DNA of 64,000 nt, from contig OY969923.1 in assembly GCA_963704615.1 (NCBI GenBank), positions 992,001 to 1,056,000 of the forward strand, in the 5' to 3' direction. Shown piece after piece: positions 15,961-24,901 of the stretch; position 1 is the stretch's first letter; each line of letters opens with the position of its first letter. Under the pieces are notes generated by a model, which saw nothing but the letters and a program-made list of their open reading frames with translations, was not told the DNA's origin and did no database searches. Source of the stretch: Bog-756 sp963704615. Its GTDB lineage: Bacteria; Actinomycetota; Acidimicrobiia; Acidimicrobiales; RAAP-2. Made by a program: the position numbers and the translations under genes.

Positions 15961-16197
15961 ATGAAGACTGACATCCACCCCACCTACGTCGAAGCCTCGG
16001 TGCGCTGCTCGTGCGGCAACAGCTTCACCACCCGGTCGACCAAATCGGAGATCCACCTCGAGCTGTGCAACGAGTGCCACCCGTTCTTCACGGGTAAGCA
16101 GAAGCTGGTCGACTCCGGCGGACGGGTCGAGCGCTTCCAGCGCCGTTACGCCAAAGCCGGTTCGCGCAAGAAGGCCACACCTCCTCCCGCTTCCTGA
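15961..16197 (+). CDS. rpmE: 50S ribosomal protein L31 (zinc-binding form)
   Basis: Large-subunit protein at the intersubunit bridge. It has 78 residues, with KTDIHPTYVEASVRCSCGNSF at the start. The zinc ligands are C16, C18, C36 and C39 (CSC and CNEC), so this is the zinc-containing C+ form rather than the zinc-free paralogue made under zinc starvation. CAGGAGAAC just upstream of ATG 15961 is a good ribosome binding site. rho-rpmE-prfA is the conserved order. Confidence 0.96.
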   Translation: MKTDIHPTYVEASVRCSCGNSFTTRSTKSEIHLELCNECHPFFTGKQKLVDSGGRVERFQRRYAKAGSRKKATPPPAS

Positions 16198-16308
16198 TCG
16201 GTCTGGCCCTCCACCGGCCTGGCCCGCCGATCACCGGCGGATACCACAGCGGTGTGCCGTGGGTGATGGGGCAAAGGTCGCCGGCAGTGTTGGGGCTACC
16301 CTTGCCTC

Positions 16309-17381
<1,073 letters not shown>

Positions 17382-17385
<4 letters not shown>

Positions 17386-18341
17386 CGAATGAGGCCGTGT
17401 CGGCCGGTCGCACCATGGCCGTCGTAAGTGGCGCGCCGGCAGGAGACCCCGCCGACGGTGACCGCCGGTCCCGGCTGGTGGCCTCGATCACCGATCAGCT
17501 GGGCTCGCGCCGGGAGGCGACCTGGATCGTCGATCACGCTGGCACCGACGGTGCCCGGGCGCTGGCCAGCCGGCGCAAGGGCGGCGAACCCCTCCAGTAC
17601 GTCCTGGGCCGCTGGTCGTTCCGATCGGTCGAGTTGCGTGTCGACCGCCGGGTGCTCATCCCCCGTCCCGAGACCGAACAGGTGGTCGAGGTGGCCCTCG
17701 CCGAGCTGGCCCGAATCTGTGTGCAGCCCGGAGTTCCGTTTCCGACGGGCGGTGAGCCGGTCACCCGAAGCGGTGAGGATGCTGCCCGGATCTGCGTCGA
17801 TCTTGGCACGGGTTCGGGTGCCATCGCCCTGGCCCTGGCCACCGAGGGGGGCATCCTGTGTCCGAACCTCGAGGTCTGGGCCACCGATGACTCGACCGAC
17901 GCCCTGGCTGTGGCCAGGGACAACAGGGACGACCTGGCCACGGTCGACCCGGCCGCGGCTCGGCGGTTGCGATTCACCCTCGGCTCATGGTTCGAGGCGC
18001 TGCCAACCGAATTGCTCGGCCGGGTCGACCTCCTGGTGTCCAATCCGCCCTACGTGGGTGAGTCCGAGTACCCCGGCCTCGACCCGTCGGTTCGCGACTG
18101 GGAGCCCAAGGGTGCTCTGGTAGCGCCCACAGGTTCTGGCGGGGTCGAGGGGATGGCTGCCATCGAGGCGATCCTCGCTGGTGCTCGCCGTTGGCTGGCC
18201 CGATCGGGGTCGGTGGTTATCGAGATCGACCCTCGGCAGGCACAGGCCGGCATCGACGCCGCCCGCCGCGCCGGGCTCGGCCACGTTGGCACCCAACGCG
18301 ATCTGGCCGGCAGGGTCCGCATGGTGATGGCCAGGCGATGA
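17382..18341 (+). CDS. prmC: Release factor glutamine methyltransferase
   Basis: SAM-dependent enzyme that methylates the GGQ glutamine of release factors. It has 319 residues. The N-terminal helical domain includes RRKGGEPLQYVLGRWSF and LIPRPETEQVVE. The SAM site is VDLGTGSGAIALALA, and the substrate-binding NPPY motif is at 221-224 followed by VGESEY. About 30 residues between LIPRPETE and DLGTGSG form an insert relative to short homologues. The GTG at 17382 overlaps the prfA stop, and its own stop overlaps the tsaC start: a tight functional operon. Confidence 0.95.
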
Positions 18342-18988
18342 CGACGGACATCATCGCCTTGGCCCATCCCGAGGCTCTGGTCGTGGCCGCCCAAGCGTTG
18401 AGCCGGGGGTTGGTGGTCGCACTCCCGACCGACACCGTCTACGGGCTGGCGGTCGACCCGGACCAACCCGGCGCGTTGGCGCGCCTCTTCGCGCTCAAGG
18501 GTCGGCCGTGGGATGTACCGGTGCCCGTGCTGGTCGGCACGCCGGCTCAAGTAACCGCGGTGGCGGCCTCACTGGGGAGCGCCGCCTCCGACCTGGCCGG
18601 TCGATTCTGGCCCGGGCCGCTCACCCTGGTGGTGCCCCGGGCCTCCGGGTTCACCGCCGACCTCGGGGGGCCTCGTTCCACCCCCCTTACGGTGGGGGTC
18701 CGATGGCCCGACCATCCGGTCGTCGAGCGACTGTGCGGTGAGATCGGCCCCTTGGCAGTGACCAGCGCCAACCTGCACGGCTCCCCACCGGCCACCACGT
18801 CGGACCAGGTTGTGCGGGGGTTCCCCCCCGACGCCGCACCGGCGGTGATCGTCGACGGCGGGTCATGCGACAGGGCCCCTTCCACCGTGGTCGAGTGCGT
18901 TGGCCCGACGACTCGGTGCCGCCGCGAGGGAGCCATTCCCTGGTCGGAGATCCTCAAGGTGCTTTCGGCGGGAAGCGCGCCGGCCTGA
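18338..18988 (+). CDS. tsaC: L-threonylcarbamoyladenylate synthase
   Basis: Makes threonylcarbamoyl-AMP from threonine, bicarbonate and ATP for the t6A37 modification of ANN-decoding tRNAs. It has 216 residues. The YrdC/Sua5 marks are LPTDTVYGLAVD, ALKGRPWDVPVPVLVG, RFWPGPLTLVVPR, VGVRWPDHP and VTSANLHGSP. It is the YrdC-domain form without the C-terminal Sua5 domain. ATG 18338 overlaps the prmC stop (ATGA), the arrangement also seen in mycobacteria. Confidence 0.94.
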   Translation: MTTDIIALAHPEALVVAAQALSRGLVVALPTDTVYGLAVDPDQPGALARLFALKGRPWDVPVPVLVGTPAQVTAVAASLGSAASDLAGRFWPGPLTLVVPRASGFTADLGGPRSTPLTVGVRWPDHPVVERLCGEIGPLAVTSANLHGSPPATTSDQVVRGFPPDAAPAVIVDGGSCDRAPSTVVECVGPTTRCRREGAIPWSEILKVLSAGSAPA

Positions 18989-19117
18989 TCCTGAGCCGGT
19001 GGTCACGAGCCGCCTCCCGAGCCGATTGTCGGTCGCCAGGCTCGCCTCCTGGGGAAAGTTCAACAGACGTCCGCTACCATTCGGTCCGTCGAGGCGGTGG
19101 TCACAGGGAGGATCGAC

Positions 19118-19549
19118 GTGTTCGCGAAAATCGTCGTCGGGACCGACGGCTCCGAAACAGCGGCCGAAGCGGTGGCCTTGGCCGTGCAGCTTGCCCGAGA
19201 GAACAACAGCGCTCTTCACCTGGTCGTCGGCATCAGCACCCCGACGGCAGTGGCGGTGCCGGCGGGTGGGGCCAGTGTGTCCGACCCGTCGGGAGGGGCG
19301 CAGCTCAGGAACGCGGCCCGGCGGATGCTCGAGGGTGTCGCCGAAGGGGTGGAGGGTCTCGAGGTGGAGATCCACATCGAGACCGGCGATCCGGCCGACG
19401 TGATCGTCCGGATCGCCGACGAGGTCGGAGCCGATCTCATCGTGGTCGGGAGCAAGGGCATGCGAGGCACCCGGCGCATCCTGGGATCGGTCCCCAACAG
19501 CGTGGCCCACAAGGCGGGCTGCCACGTGCTGGTGGCCAAGACCATCTGA
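19118..19549 (+). CDS. Universal stress protein, UspA family
   Basis: A single-domain Usp of 143 residues. It opens with KIVVGTDGSETAAEAVALAV and ends with LIVVGSKGMRGTRRILGSVPNSVAHKAGCHVLVAKTI; the G-x2-G-x9-G-S pattern (here GSKGMRGTRRILGSVPNS) is the ATP-binding signature of ATP-type Usp proteins. GTG 19118 has GGGAGGA upstream and gives the standard N-terminus. It sits alone between tsaC and the leuB leader; its exact stress role cannot be told. Confidence 0.88.
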   Translation: MFAKIVVGTDGSETAAEAVALAVQLARENNSALHLVVGISTPTAVAVPAGGASVSDPSGGAQLRNAARRMLEGVAEGVEGLEVEIHIETGDPADVIVRIADEVGADLIVVGSKGMRGTRRILGSVPNSVAHKAGCHVLVAKTI

Positions 19550-19660
19550 CCCAGATGTGCGCCTGGGAGGCATTCGCCTGGGGTGTCGCCCTGGTGGGGC
19601 GCCGGTCGAGCACCGGTGGGGTTGACGTTCACCCCTAAGACAGGGGACACTGGTTAGCCT
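19550..19660 (+). other. Spacer after uspA
   Basis: No gene is seen here. A short hairpin CCCCT-AAGAC-AGGGG lies at 19632-19646, and TAGCCT at 19655-19660 fits the TANNNT form of a -10 element, which would place a transcription start just inside the following leader. No good -35 goes with it. Confidence 0.3.
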
Positions 19661-19762
19661 ATGGAGGCACGGTTCGAATCTCGCGAAGAGGTATTCATTA
19701 TCGACTAGGCGCATACCGAGCCCGGTGTGTGCCTTCGACCGTCCACTTGGTGGGCGGTTTTT
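19661..19762 (+). promoter_or_regulatory. Structured leader with attenuator-like terminator upstream of leuB
   Basis: The stretch can fold into an outer stem (AGGCAC 19665-19670 with GTGCCT 19729-19734), an inner stem GGTAT/ATACC and a terminator hairpin directly after. It also contains a possible 15-codon reading frame, 19661-19708, with the residues V-F-I-I near its end. A short peptide with branched-chain codons before a terminator, ahead of a branched-chain amino acid operon, is the layout of a transcription attenuator. The peptide has no clear ribosome binding site, and a start at the TAGCCT element would fall inside it. An independent small RNA is the alternative. Confidence 0.4.
19738..19762 (+). 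terminator. Rho-independent terminator in the leuB leader
   Basis: ACCGTCCAC at 19738-19746, loop TTG, then GTGGGCGGT at 19750-19758, with one G-U pair, followed by TTTTT. This is the best intrinsic terminator of the window. It lies 102 bases before leuB and 189 after uspA. Confidence 0.8.
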
Positions 19763-19863
19763 CAATTACCGGCCCTGTGCTCGTCTCGTCGCCGGTCGAC
19801 GGGATGAGTGGGGCCACCTGACGAAATGGCCTGGTCGAGGCTAAGAAAGACCAGAGAGCGACG

Positions 19864-20925
19864 ATGAGAGACCCGGAGAAGGACCCGGAGAAGGAACAGA
19901 GAACGGTGAGCAGCTACAGGGTTGGACTGATAGGCGGGGACGGGATCGGTCCCGAGGTGGTGGACGAGGCCCTCAAGGTGGTCAAGGCCACCGGCGTGTC
20001 CTTGGCCACCACCGAGTACGACCTCGGAGCTGACCGTTACGTGCGCACCGGTGAGGTGCTCCCCGATGCCGTTCTCGAGGAACTGCGAGGACAGGATGCC
20101 ATACTCCTCGGCGCGGTCGGGCCTCCGGTCGGATCCGACGCCGTCCCTCCAGGGACCCTCGAGCGTGGGCTCCTCCTCCGCCTGCGATTCGAGTTGGACC
20201 TGTACGTCAACCTGCGCCCGTTCACCGGGGTGCCCGGGTCGGTGTCGCCGGACTGTGACTTCGTGGTCGTCCGCGAGAACACCGAGGGCGCCTACGCCGG
20301 CGAAGGAGGGTTTCTCCGACGGGGGACGCCGTTCGAAGTGGCCACCCAGGGATCGGTGAACACCCGTCACGGGGTGGAGCGATGCGCCCGGTTCGCCTTC
20401 GCCCTGGCGTCGAGCCGGGACCGTCATCATCTAACCCTCGTGCACAAGACCAACGTGCTGACTTTCGCCGGGGATCTCTGGCAGCGCACCGTCGACGAGG
20501 TTTCGACCGACTATCCGACGGTCAGCCGCGACTACAACCACGTCGACGCGGCCTGCATCTACCTGGTGGAGAACGCCGGACGCTACGACGTGATCGTCAC
20601 CGACAATCTATTCGGAGACATCATCACCGACCTGGCCGGCGCCATCGCAGGGGGCATCGGCTATGCGGCGTCGGCGAACCTCAATCCGGAGCGCACCGGG
20701 CCGTCCCTGTTCGAACCGGTGCACGGCGCAGCCCACGACATCGCCGGCACCGGGAGGGCCAACCCGTTGGCCGCCATCCGGTCGGCGTCCCTGATGCTCA
20801 ATCACCTCGGTGAATCCTCGGCCGCAGAGAAGATCGACCAAGCGGTCACCGACTTCATCGCATCCCATCCCGATCCGAACCTCTCGACCGCCGCAATCGG
20901 TGACGCCATTGCAGAAAGGCTCTGA
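19864..20925 (+). CDS. leuB: 3-isopropylmalate dehydrogenase
   Basis: NAD-dependent decarboxylating dehydrogenase of the leucine pathway; the same enzyme also oxidises 3-methylmalate in the citramalate route to isoleucine. It has 353 residues: VGLIGGDGIGPEVVDEA near the N-terminus, the substrate arginines in LRFELDLYVNLRPF, FVVVRENTEGAYAGEGG, and VTDNLFGDIITDLAGAIAGGIGYAASANLNPE with the metal-binding Asp. ATG 19864 gives a charged, repetitive 14-residue preface (RDPEKDPEKE); GTG 19906 would begin directly at SSYRVGLIGGDG and may be the true start. It is followed 3 bases later by ilvE. Confidence 0.95.
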   Translation: MRDPEKDPEKEQRTVSSYRVGLIGGDGIGPEVVDEALKVVKATGVSLATTEYDLGADRYVRTGEVLPDAVLEELRGQDAILLGAVGPPVGSDAVPPGTLERGLLLRLRFELDLYVNLRPFTGVPGSVSPDCDFVVVRENTEGAYAGEGGFLRRGTPFEVATQGSVNTRHGVERCARFAFALASSRDRHHLTLVHKTNVLTFAGDLWQRTVDEVSTDYPTVSRDYNHVDAACIYLVENAGRYDVIVTDNLFGDIITDLAGAIAGGIGYAASANLNPERTGPSLFEPVHGAAHDIAGTGRANPLAAIRSASLMLNHLGESSAAEKIDQAVTDFIASHPDPNLSTAAIGDAIAERL

Positions 20926-20928
20926 GCC

Positions 20929-21858
20929 ATGCCCCTCGATCCGACGGAGAAGATCTGGATGGACGGTGAGATGGTCGACTGGGCCGACGCCACCGTGCAC
21001 GTGCTCAGCCACACCTTGCATTACGGCTCGGGCGTGTTCGAGGGCATCCGGGCCTATCCGACCAAGCGGGGCGTCGCTGTCTTCCGTCTCCGCGATCACA
21101 TCGACCGGCTCCTGATGTCGGCCAAGGTGTTCATGATCAACGTCCCTTACTCGGCTGACGAGCTGGTGGACGCCACCCGCTCGGTGGTCCGGGTCAACGG
21201 ACTCGACGAAGGGTGCTACATCCGCCCCCTGGTCTATCTGGGCTACGGCGAGATGGGACTCAACCCCATCCCCTGTCAGGTCAGAGTCTCGATCGCGGCC
21301 TGGCCCTGGGCCACCTACCTCGGCGAGGAGGGCGTGGCCAACGGTGTTTCGATGAAGATCAGCTCCTGGCGACGCCATGATCCCAACGCGGTCCCGACCG
21401 CGGCCAAAGGGACCGGGATGTACGTGAACTCGTCGCTGGCCAAGGTCGAGGCGCTCAACGCCGGCTACGACGAGGCCATCCTCCTCGCCCCCGACGGCAA
21501 TGTCAGCGAGTGCACCGGCGAGAACATCTTCATCGTGCAGAAGGGCCGTCTGATCACCCCGCCCACCTCCGACTCGGGTGCTCTGGCCGGGATCACCCAG
21601 GCCTCGGTCGAGACCATCGCCCGCGACCTGGGCTACGCGGTCTCCTACGAAGCCCTGATCCGCACCGACCTCTACACCGCTGACGAGGCCTTCCTCACCG
21701 GAACGGCCGCCGAGCTGGTTCCCATTCGAGCCGTCGACGATCGCCAGGTGGGCAATGGGCGCCCGGGACCGATCACCCAGAAGCTGCAGCAGACCTACTT
21801 CGCCACTGTGCGGGGTGAAGTGGACCAGTACAAGGACTGGCTGGACTATGTCGAGTGA
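20929..21858 (+). CDS. ilvE: Branched-chain amino acid aminotransferase
   Basis: PLP fold-type IV transaminase for the last step of leucine, isoleucine and valine synthesis. It has 309 residues; the PLP lysine is K160 in AAKGTGMYVNSSLAK; HYGSGVFEGIRAY, EGCYIRPLVYLGYGEMG and DGNVSECTGENIF are typical of IlvE as against D-amino acid or ADC-lyase relatives. ATG 20929 follows the leuB stop by 3 bases, and its end overlaps the cimA start. Confidence 0.94.
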   Translation: MPLDPTEKIWMDGEMVDWADATVHVLSHTLHYGSGVFEGIRAYPTKRGVAVFRLRDHIDRLLMSAKVFMINVPYSADELVDATRSVVRVNGLDEGCYIRPLVYLGYGEMGLNPIPCQVRVSIAAWPWATYLGEEGVANGVSMKISSWRRHDPNAVPTAAKGTGMYVNSSLAKVEALNAGYDEAILLAPDGNVSECTGENIFIVQKGRLITPPTSDSGALAGITQASVETIARDLGYAVSYEALIRTDLYTADEAFLTGTAAELVPIRAVDDRQVGNGRPGPITQKLQQTYFATVRGEVDQYKDWLDYVE

Positions 21859-23626
21859 CGGCCCCACCCTCAATGACGACTCGCCGACAGGCGGCGGGAC
21901 CCCGACCGGTCATCTCCATACGCACGGGAACGGTCCGAGCCACGCCCACCCGCTGACGCCGGGCCAACACGCCCATGCCCGAGCGAGGGAAGCACACCTG
22001 GCTGGGACCACTCGGGGCGGTCACGACTTCGGTCTCCCTGCCCTGCCCGAGGCGGTGGATGTCTTCGACACCACACTCCGGGACGGCTCCCAGCAGGAGG
22101 GGCTGTCACTGACCGTGGACGACAAGCTGCGGGTGGCCGAGCAGCTCGACCACCTCGGCGTCGCCTTCATCGAGGGCGGATGGCCCGGGGCCAACCCCAA
22201 GGACGAGGAGTTCTTCGCTCGGGCCCCGGCCGAGCTCTCCCTGTCGAGGTCGACGCTGGTGGCCTTCGGCTCGACCCGGCGGGCGGGGGTGCGGGCCGAG
22301 GACGACGAGACACTCCGGCACCTCGTCGGTGCCCAGACCGAGGCGGTCTGCATCGTGGCCAAGTCCTCGGAGATGCACGTGGTCGATGCCCTGCGCACCA
22401 CCCTCGACGAGGCCGTTGCCATGGTTGCCGACTCGGTGGAGTTCCTCCGGGCCAACGACCTGCGAGTCTTCCTCGACGCGGAGCACTTTTTCGACGGGTA
22501 CAAGGCCAACGCCGATTTCTCCATGCGCATCCTCCGCGCCGCCGAAGAGGCAGGCGCCGAGACCCTGGTTCTCTGTGACACCAACGGGGGGACCCTGCCC
22601 TACGAGGTCGAGCGCATCGTCGACCACGTCCTCACCGGCTTCGAGTCCCAGGTCGGTGTGCACTTCCACAACGACAGTGGGTGCGCGGTGGCCAACTCAC
22701 TGGCCGCGGTGGGCAAAGGAGCAACCCACGTCCAGGGGTGCGTCAACGGTTACGGCGAACGGGCCGGCAACACCGACCTGTCGGCGGCCATCCCCGATCT
22801 CTCGCTGAAGCTGAATGTAGACACCATCCCGTCCGAGCGGCTGCGGCTCCTCACGCCTGTCTCCCACCACATCGCCGAGCTGGTCAACATCGCTCCGAAC
22901 CCGCAGCAGCCCTTCGTGGGCGCATCGGTGTTCGCCCACAAGGCCGGGCTCCACACCTCGGCCATCGCCCGCCGATCCGACGCCTACGAGCACATCTCAC
23001 CCGAGCTGGTGGGCAACGGAACCCGCTTCGTCGTGTCCGAGATGGCCGGTCGCTCGACCCTGGCCCTGAAGGCCCAAGAGTTGGGCCTCGAGCTCGATTC
23101 GCAGGCGATGTCCTCGGTGCTGGATTCCTTGAAGCGCCTGGAGCACGAGGGATACCACTTCGAAGTGGCCGATGGGTCGCTCGAGTTACTGCTCCGCAAT
23201 TCGACCGGATGGGAGCAGGAGTTCTTCGAGCTCGAGTCCTACCGGGTGATCGCCGACCAGGGGCAGGGGCAGTCCACCGAGGCCACCGTCAAGATCATGG
23301 TGGGAGACCAGCGGATCGTGGCCACCGCCGAGGGCAACGGTCCGGTCAACGCCCTCGACGGTGCGGTGCGCGCCGCCATCGGCTCCCACTATCCCGCCCT
23401 TTCCGGGGTGCACCTGGTCGATTACCGGGTCCGGGTGCTCGATTCGGCCCGGGGCACCGGATCGGTGACCAGGGTCCTGATCGACTCCACCGACGGCAAC
23501 CGCACCTGGACCACCATCGGCGTGTCGGAGAACATCATCGCCGCCTCCTGGCAGGCCCTGTCGGACTCCATCGTCTACGGACTGCTCCATGCAGCCGTGC
23601 CCCCAGGCTCGGTGGCCACCGGGTGA
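21848..23626 (+). CDS. cimA: (R)-citramalate synthase with His-rich N-terminal extension
   Basis: Condenses pyruvate and acetyl-CoA to citramalate, giving 2-oxobutyrate for isoleucine without threonine deaminase. It has 592 residues. The HMGL-type catalytic start is VDVFDTTLRDGSQQEGLSLT. FIEGGWPGANPKDEEFF is the mark that separates CimA from 2-isopropylmalate synthase. VHFHNDSGCAVANSLAAV binds metal, and a C-terminal LeuA-type regulatory domain follows. Residues 1-60 are unusual: nine His at 22, 24, 26, 32, 34, 41, 43, 50 and 59 in a Gly/Pro/Thr-rich, probably disordered tail. ATG 21848 overlaps ilvE by 11 bases. With leuB and ilvE it forms an isoleucine/leucine operon. Confidence 0.9.
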   Translation: MSSDGPTLNDDSPTGGGTPTGHLHTHGNGPSHAHPLTPGQHAHARAREAHLAGTTRGGHDFGLPALPEAVDVFDTTLRDGSQQEGLSLTVDDKLRVAEQLDHLGVAFIEGGWPGANPKDEEFFARAPAELSLSRSTLVAFGSTRRAGVRAEDDETLRHLVGAQTEAVCIVAKSSEMHVVDALRTTLDEAVAMVADSVEFLRANDLRVFLDAEHFFDGYKANADFSMRILRAAEEAGAETLVLCDTNGGTLPYEVERIVDHVLTGFESQVGVHFHNDSGCAVANSLAAVGKGATHVQGCVNGYGERAGNTDLSAAIPDLSLKLNVDTIPSERLRLLTPVSHHIAELVNIAPNPQQPFVGASVFAHKAGLHTSAIARRSDAYEHISPELVGNGTRFVVSEMAGRSTLALKAQELGLELDSQAMSSVLDSLKRLEHEGYHFEVADGSLELLLRNSTGWEQEFFELESYRVIADQGQGQSTEATVKIMVGDQRIVATAEGNGPVNALDGAVRAAIGSHYPALSGVHLVDYRVRVLDSARGTGSVTRVLIDSTDGNRTWTTIGVSENIIAASWQALSDSIVYGLLHAAVPPGSVATG

Positions 23627-23698
23627 GTCCTCGCCGGGAGGTACGGTGAAGGTCCGCCCCTCCGGTGCTGCAGCTCATCTTCGACCAGGAGCAACTCT

Positions 23699-24235
23699 GT
23701 GACCCAACCCAGTTTCGTTCCCATCGTCGAGGCGGACCAGGTCCGCGGGTCCTACCAGCTGCGGGTGCCCAACATCTGGACCCAGTCACGTCCGTCCGAG
23801 CTGCGTGGCGCCATCCAGCCCTCCGGCAGACTGCTGGGCAGTCCCGGTCCGGATCAGGGGTTCGCCCTCAAGCTGGCCCACAGGTTCGAGGGCCGCCTCG
23901 AGTTGGCCGGAGGCGAATCGAACGAGGACGCCGTCGCCGGCTGCACGGCCGTGGCCACCCGTCGGTGTGCTCGCTTTGGCCGAGCCCCCGCGGTGTACGA
24001 CCTCACGTTTGCCTTCACGCTGTGGGGTTTCTTCGGAGGAGCTCCCGCCGAGCTCATCGATTTCCGGGGACCCCTCTTCCGATCGGCGGCCCACGCCTAC
24101 AAGGCCCAACGGATCATTGCCGATTGCGTGCTCGACGAAACGCTGCGCCTCACGCCCGAGGCGGTGGCTGAACGGCTCGGGCAGTGGCAGGAGTTGCTGG
24201 TCTCACCGCCGCCGAAGGAACTGGCGATTCAGTAG
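23699..24235 (+). CDS. Conserved hypothetical protein (178 aa)
   Basis: I do not recognise a family. The protein reads well as a soluble domain: RGSYQLRVPNIWTQSRPSELRG at 16-37, GFALKLAHRF, then DAVAGCTAVATRRCARFGRAPAVYDLTFAFTLWGFFGG in the middle, and a helical tail (AYKAQRIIADCVLDETLRL, RLGQWQELL). No signal peptide or membrane span. The GTG start at 23699 follows cimA by 72 bases with AGGAGCAA upstream, so it may be read with that operon. Codon use matches its neighbours, and it is probably a lineage-restricted protein. Confidence 0.7.
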   Translation: MTQPSFVPIVEADQVRGSYQLRVPNIWTQSRPSELRGAIQPSGRLLGSPGPDQGFALKLAHRFEGRLELAGGESNEDAVAGCTAVATRRCARFGRAPAVYDLTFAFTLWGFFGGAPAELIDFRGPLFRSAAHAYKAQRIIADCVLDETLRLTPEAVAERLGQWQELLVSPPPKELAIQ

Positions 24236-24254
24236 CTGGCCATGGCGAGCCGGC

Positions 24255-24662
24255 TCAGTGTCCTCGCCGCCACTTGCGCTTGGCCGGCGCCCCGATCGTG
24301 GCTCCGGCGACGCCGGCTGCCACCGAGCTCCCGCCCCCGCTCCGGGTGTTGGTCATCGTTTTGGACGTGGAGGTGGTCGGCTGGCTGTTGTTCCGCTCGT
24401 CGTCGCCGTCGTACTTCACCGAGATGTTGTCGGCCAGGTGTGATCCCTGCATGGCCTTTTGGAACAGGTCGGGGAACTGCGGGCCGACGTGAGGTGACTT
24501 TTCGGAGCCCCCCTGCTGCCACCGCCGCGGCGGGGTGGTCCCGGCTTCTGGGGCCGATGCCGTCGCACTCGAGTCATCCCTGACAGACGGGTGCAGCTCA
24601 GGCGGGTACCACTTGCCGTCACTGGCGATCCACCAGCCTGGCCCCTCAGATTTATCACTCAT
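24255..24662 (-). CDS. Small hypothetical protein with GPGWW..SDGKWYPPE motif
   Basis: A 135-residue protein that opens with a short tryptophan-rich module, EGPGWWIASDGKWYPPELHP (residues 6-25), related in style to the DUF2510 'GWY.D' motif of actinobacterial membrane proteins. The rest is low-complexity, rich in Ser, Thr, Gly and Asn, and ends with the basic PAKRKWRRGH. No membrane span is obvious beyond a weak Ala/Gly stretch (SSVAAGVAGATIGAP). ATG 24662 is used because the motif sits right after it; the frame is open further upstream but looks non-coding. The motif is common in Acidimicrobiia and helps place the organism. Function unknown. Confidence 0.65.
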   Translation of the reverse strand: MSDKSEGPGWWIASDGKWYPPELHPSVRDDSSATASAPEAGTTPPRRWQQGGSEKSPHVGPQFPDLFQKAMQGSHLADNISVKYDGDDERNNSQPTTSTSKTMTNTRSGGGSSVAAGVAGATIGAPAKRKWRRGH

Positions 24663-24901
24663 GCGGCTGCCTCCACTACTATGCGTGGTCAATTGATAGG
24701 GCAAAGCGTAGCCCGTCATCGGCCAAATGTCAGATAGAAGGGTTTTCGACCTGTTCGGGAGTCGACTTGAGCGGTATCGCTCCAGCGACCAGGAGGGAGA
24801 CCCGAGGGCGTCCCACGGGGGGTCGTTTCCGCAGGTGATCGGGGATGATCGGCACCGGCGGGGATTGTGGCCGACTCGCCCCCTCTGAGTAGCTTGTGGG
24901 C

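Noticed and set aside
19622..19660. TTGACG and TAGCCT as a promoter pair for leuB
   Set aside because: The spacing of 27 bases is too long for a sigma-70-type promoter; only the -10-like element remains plausible.
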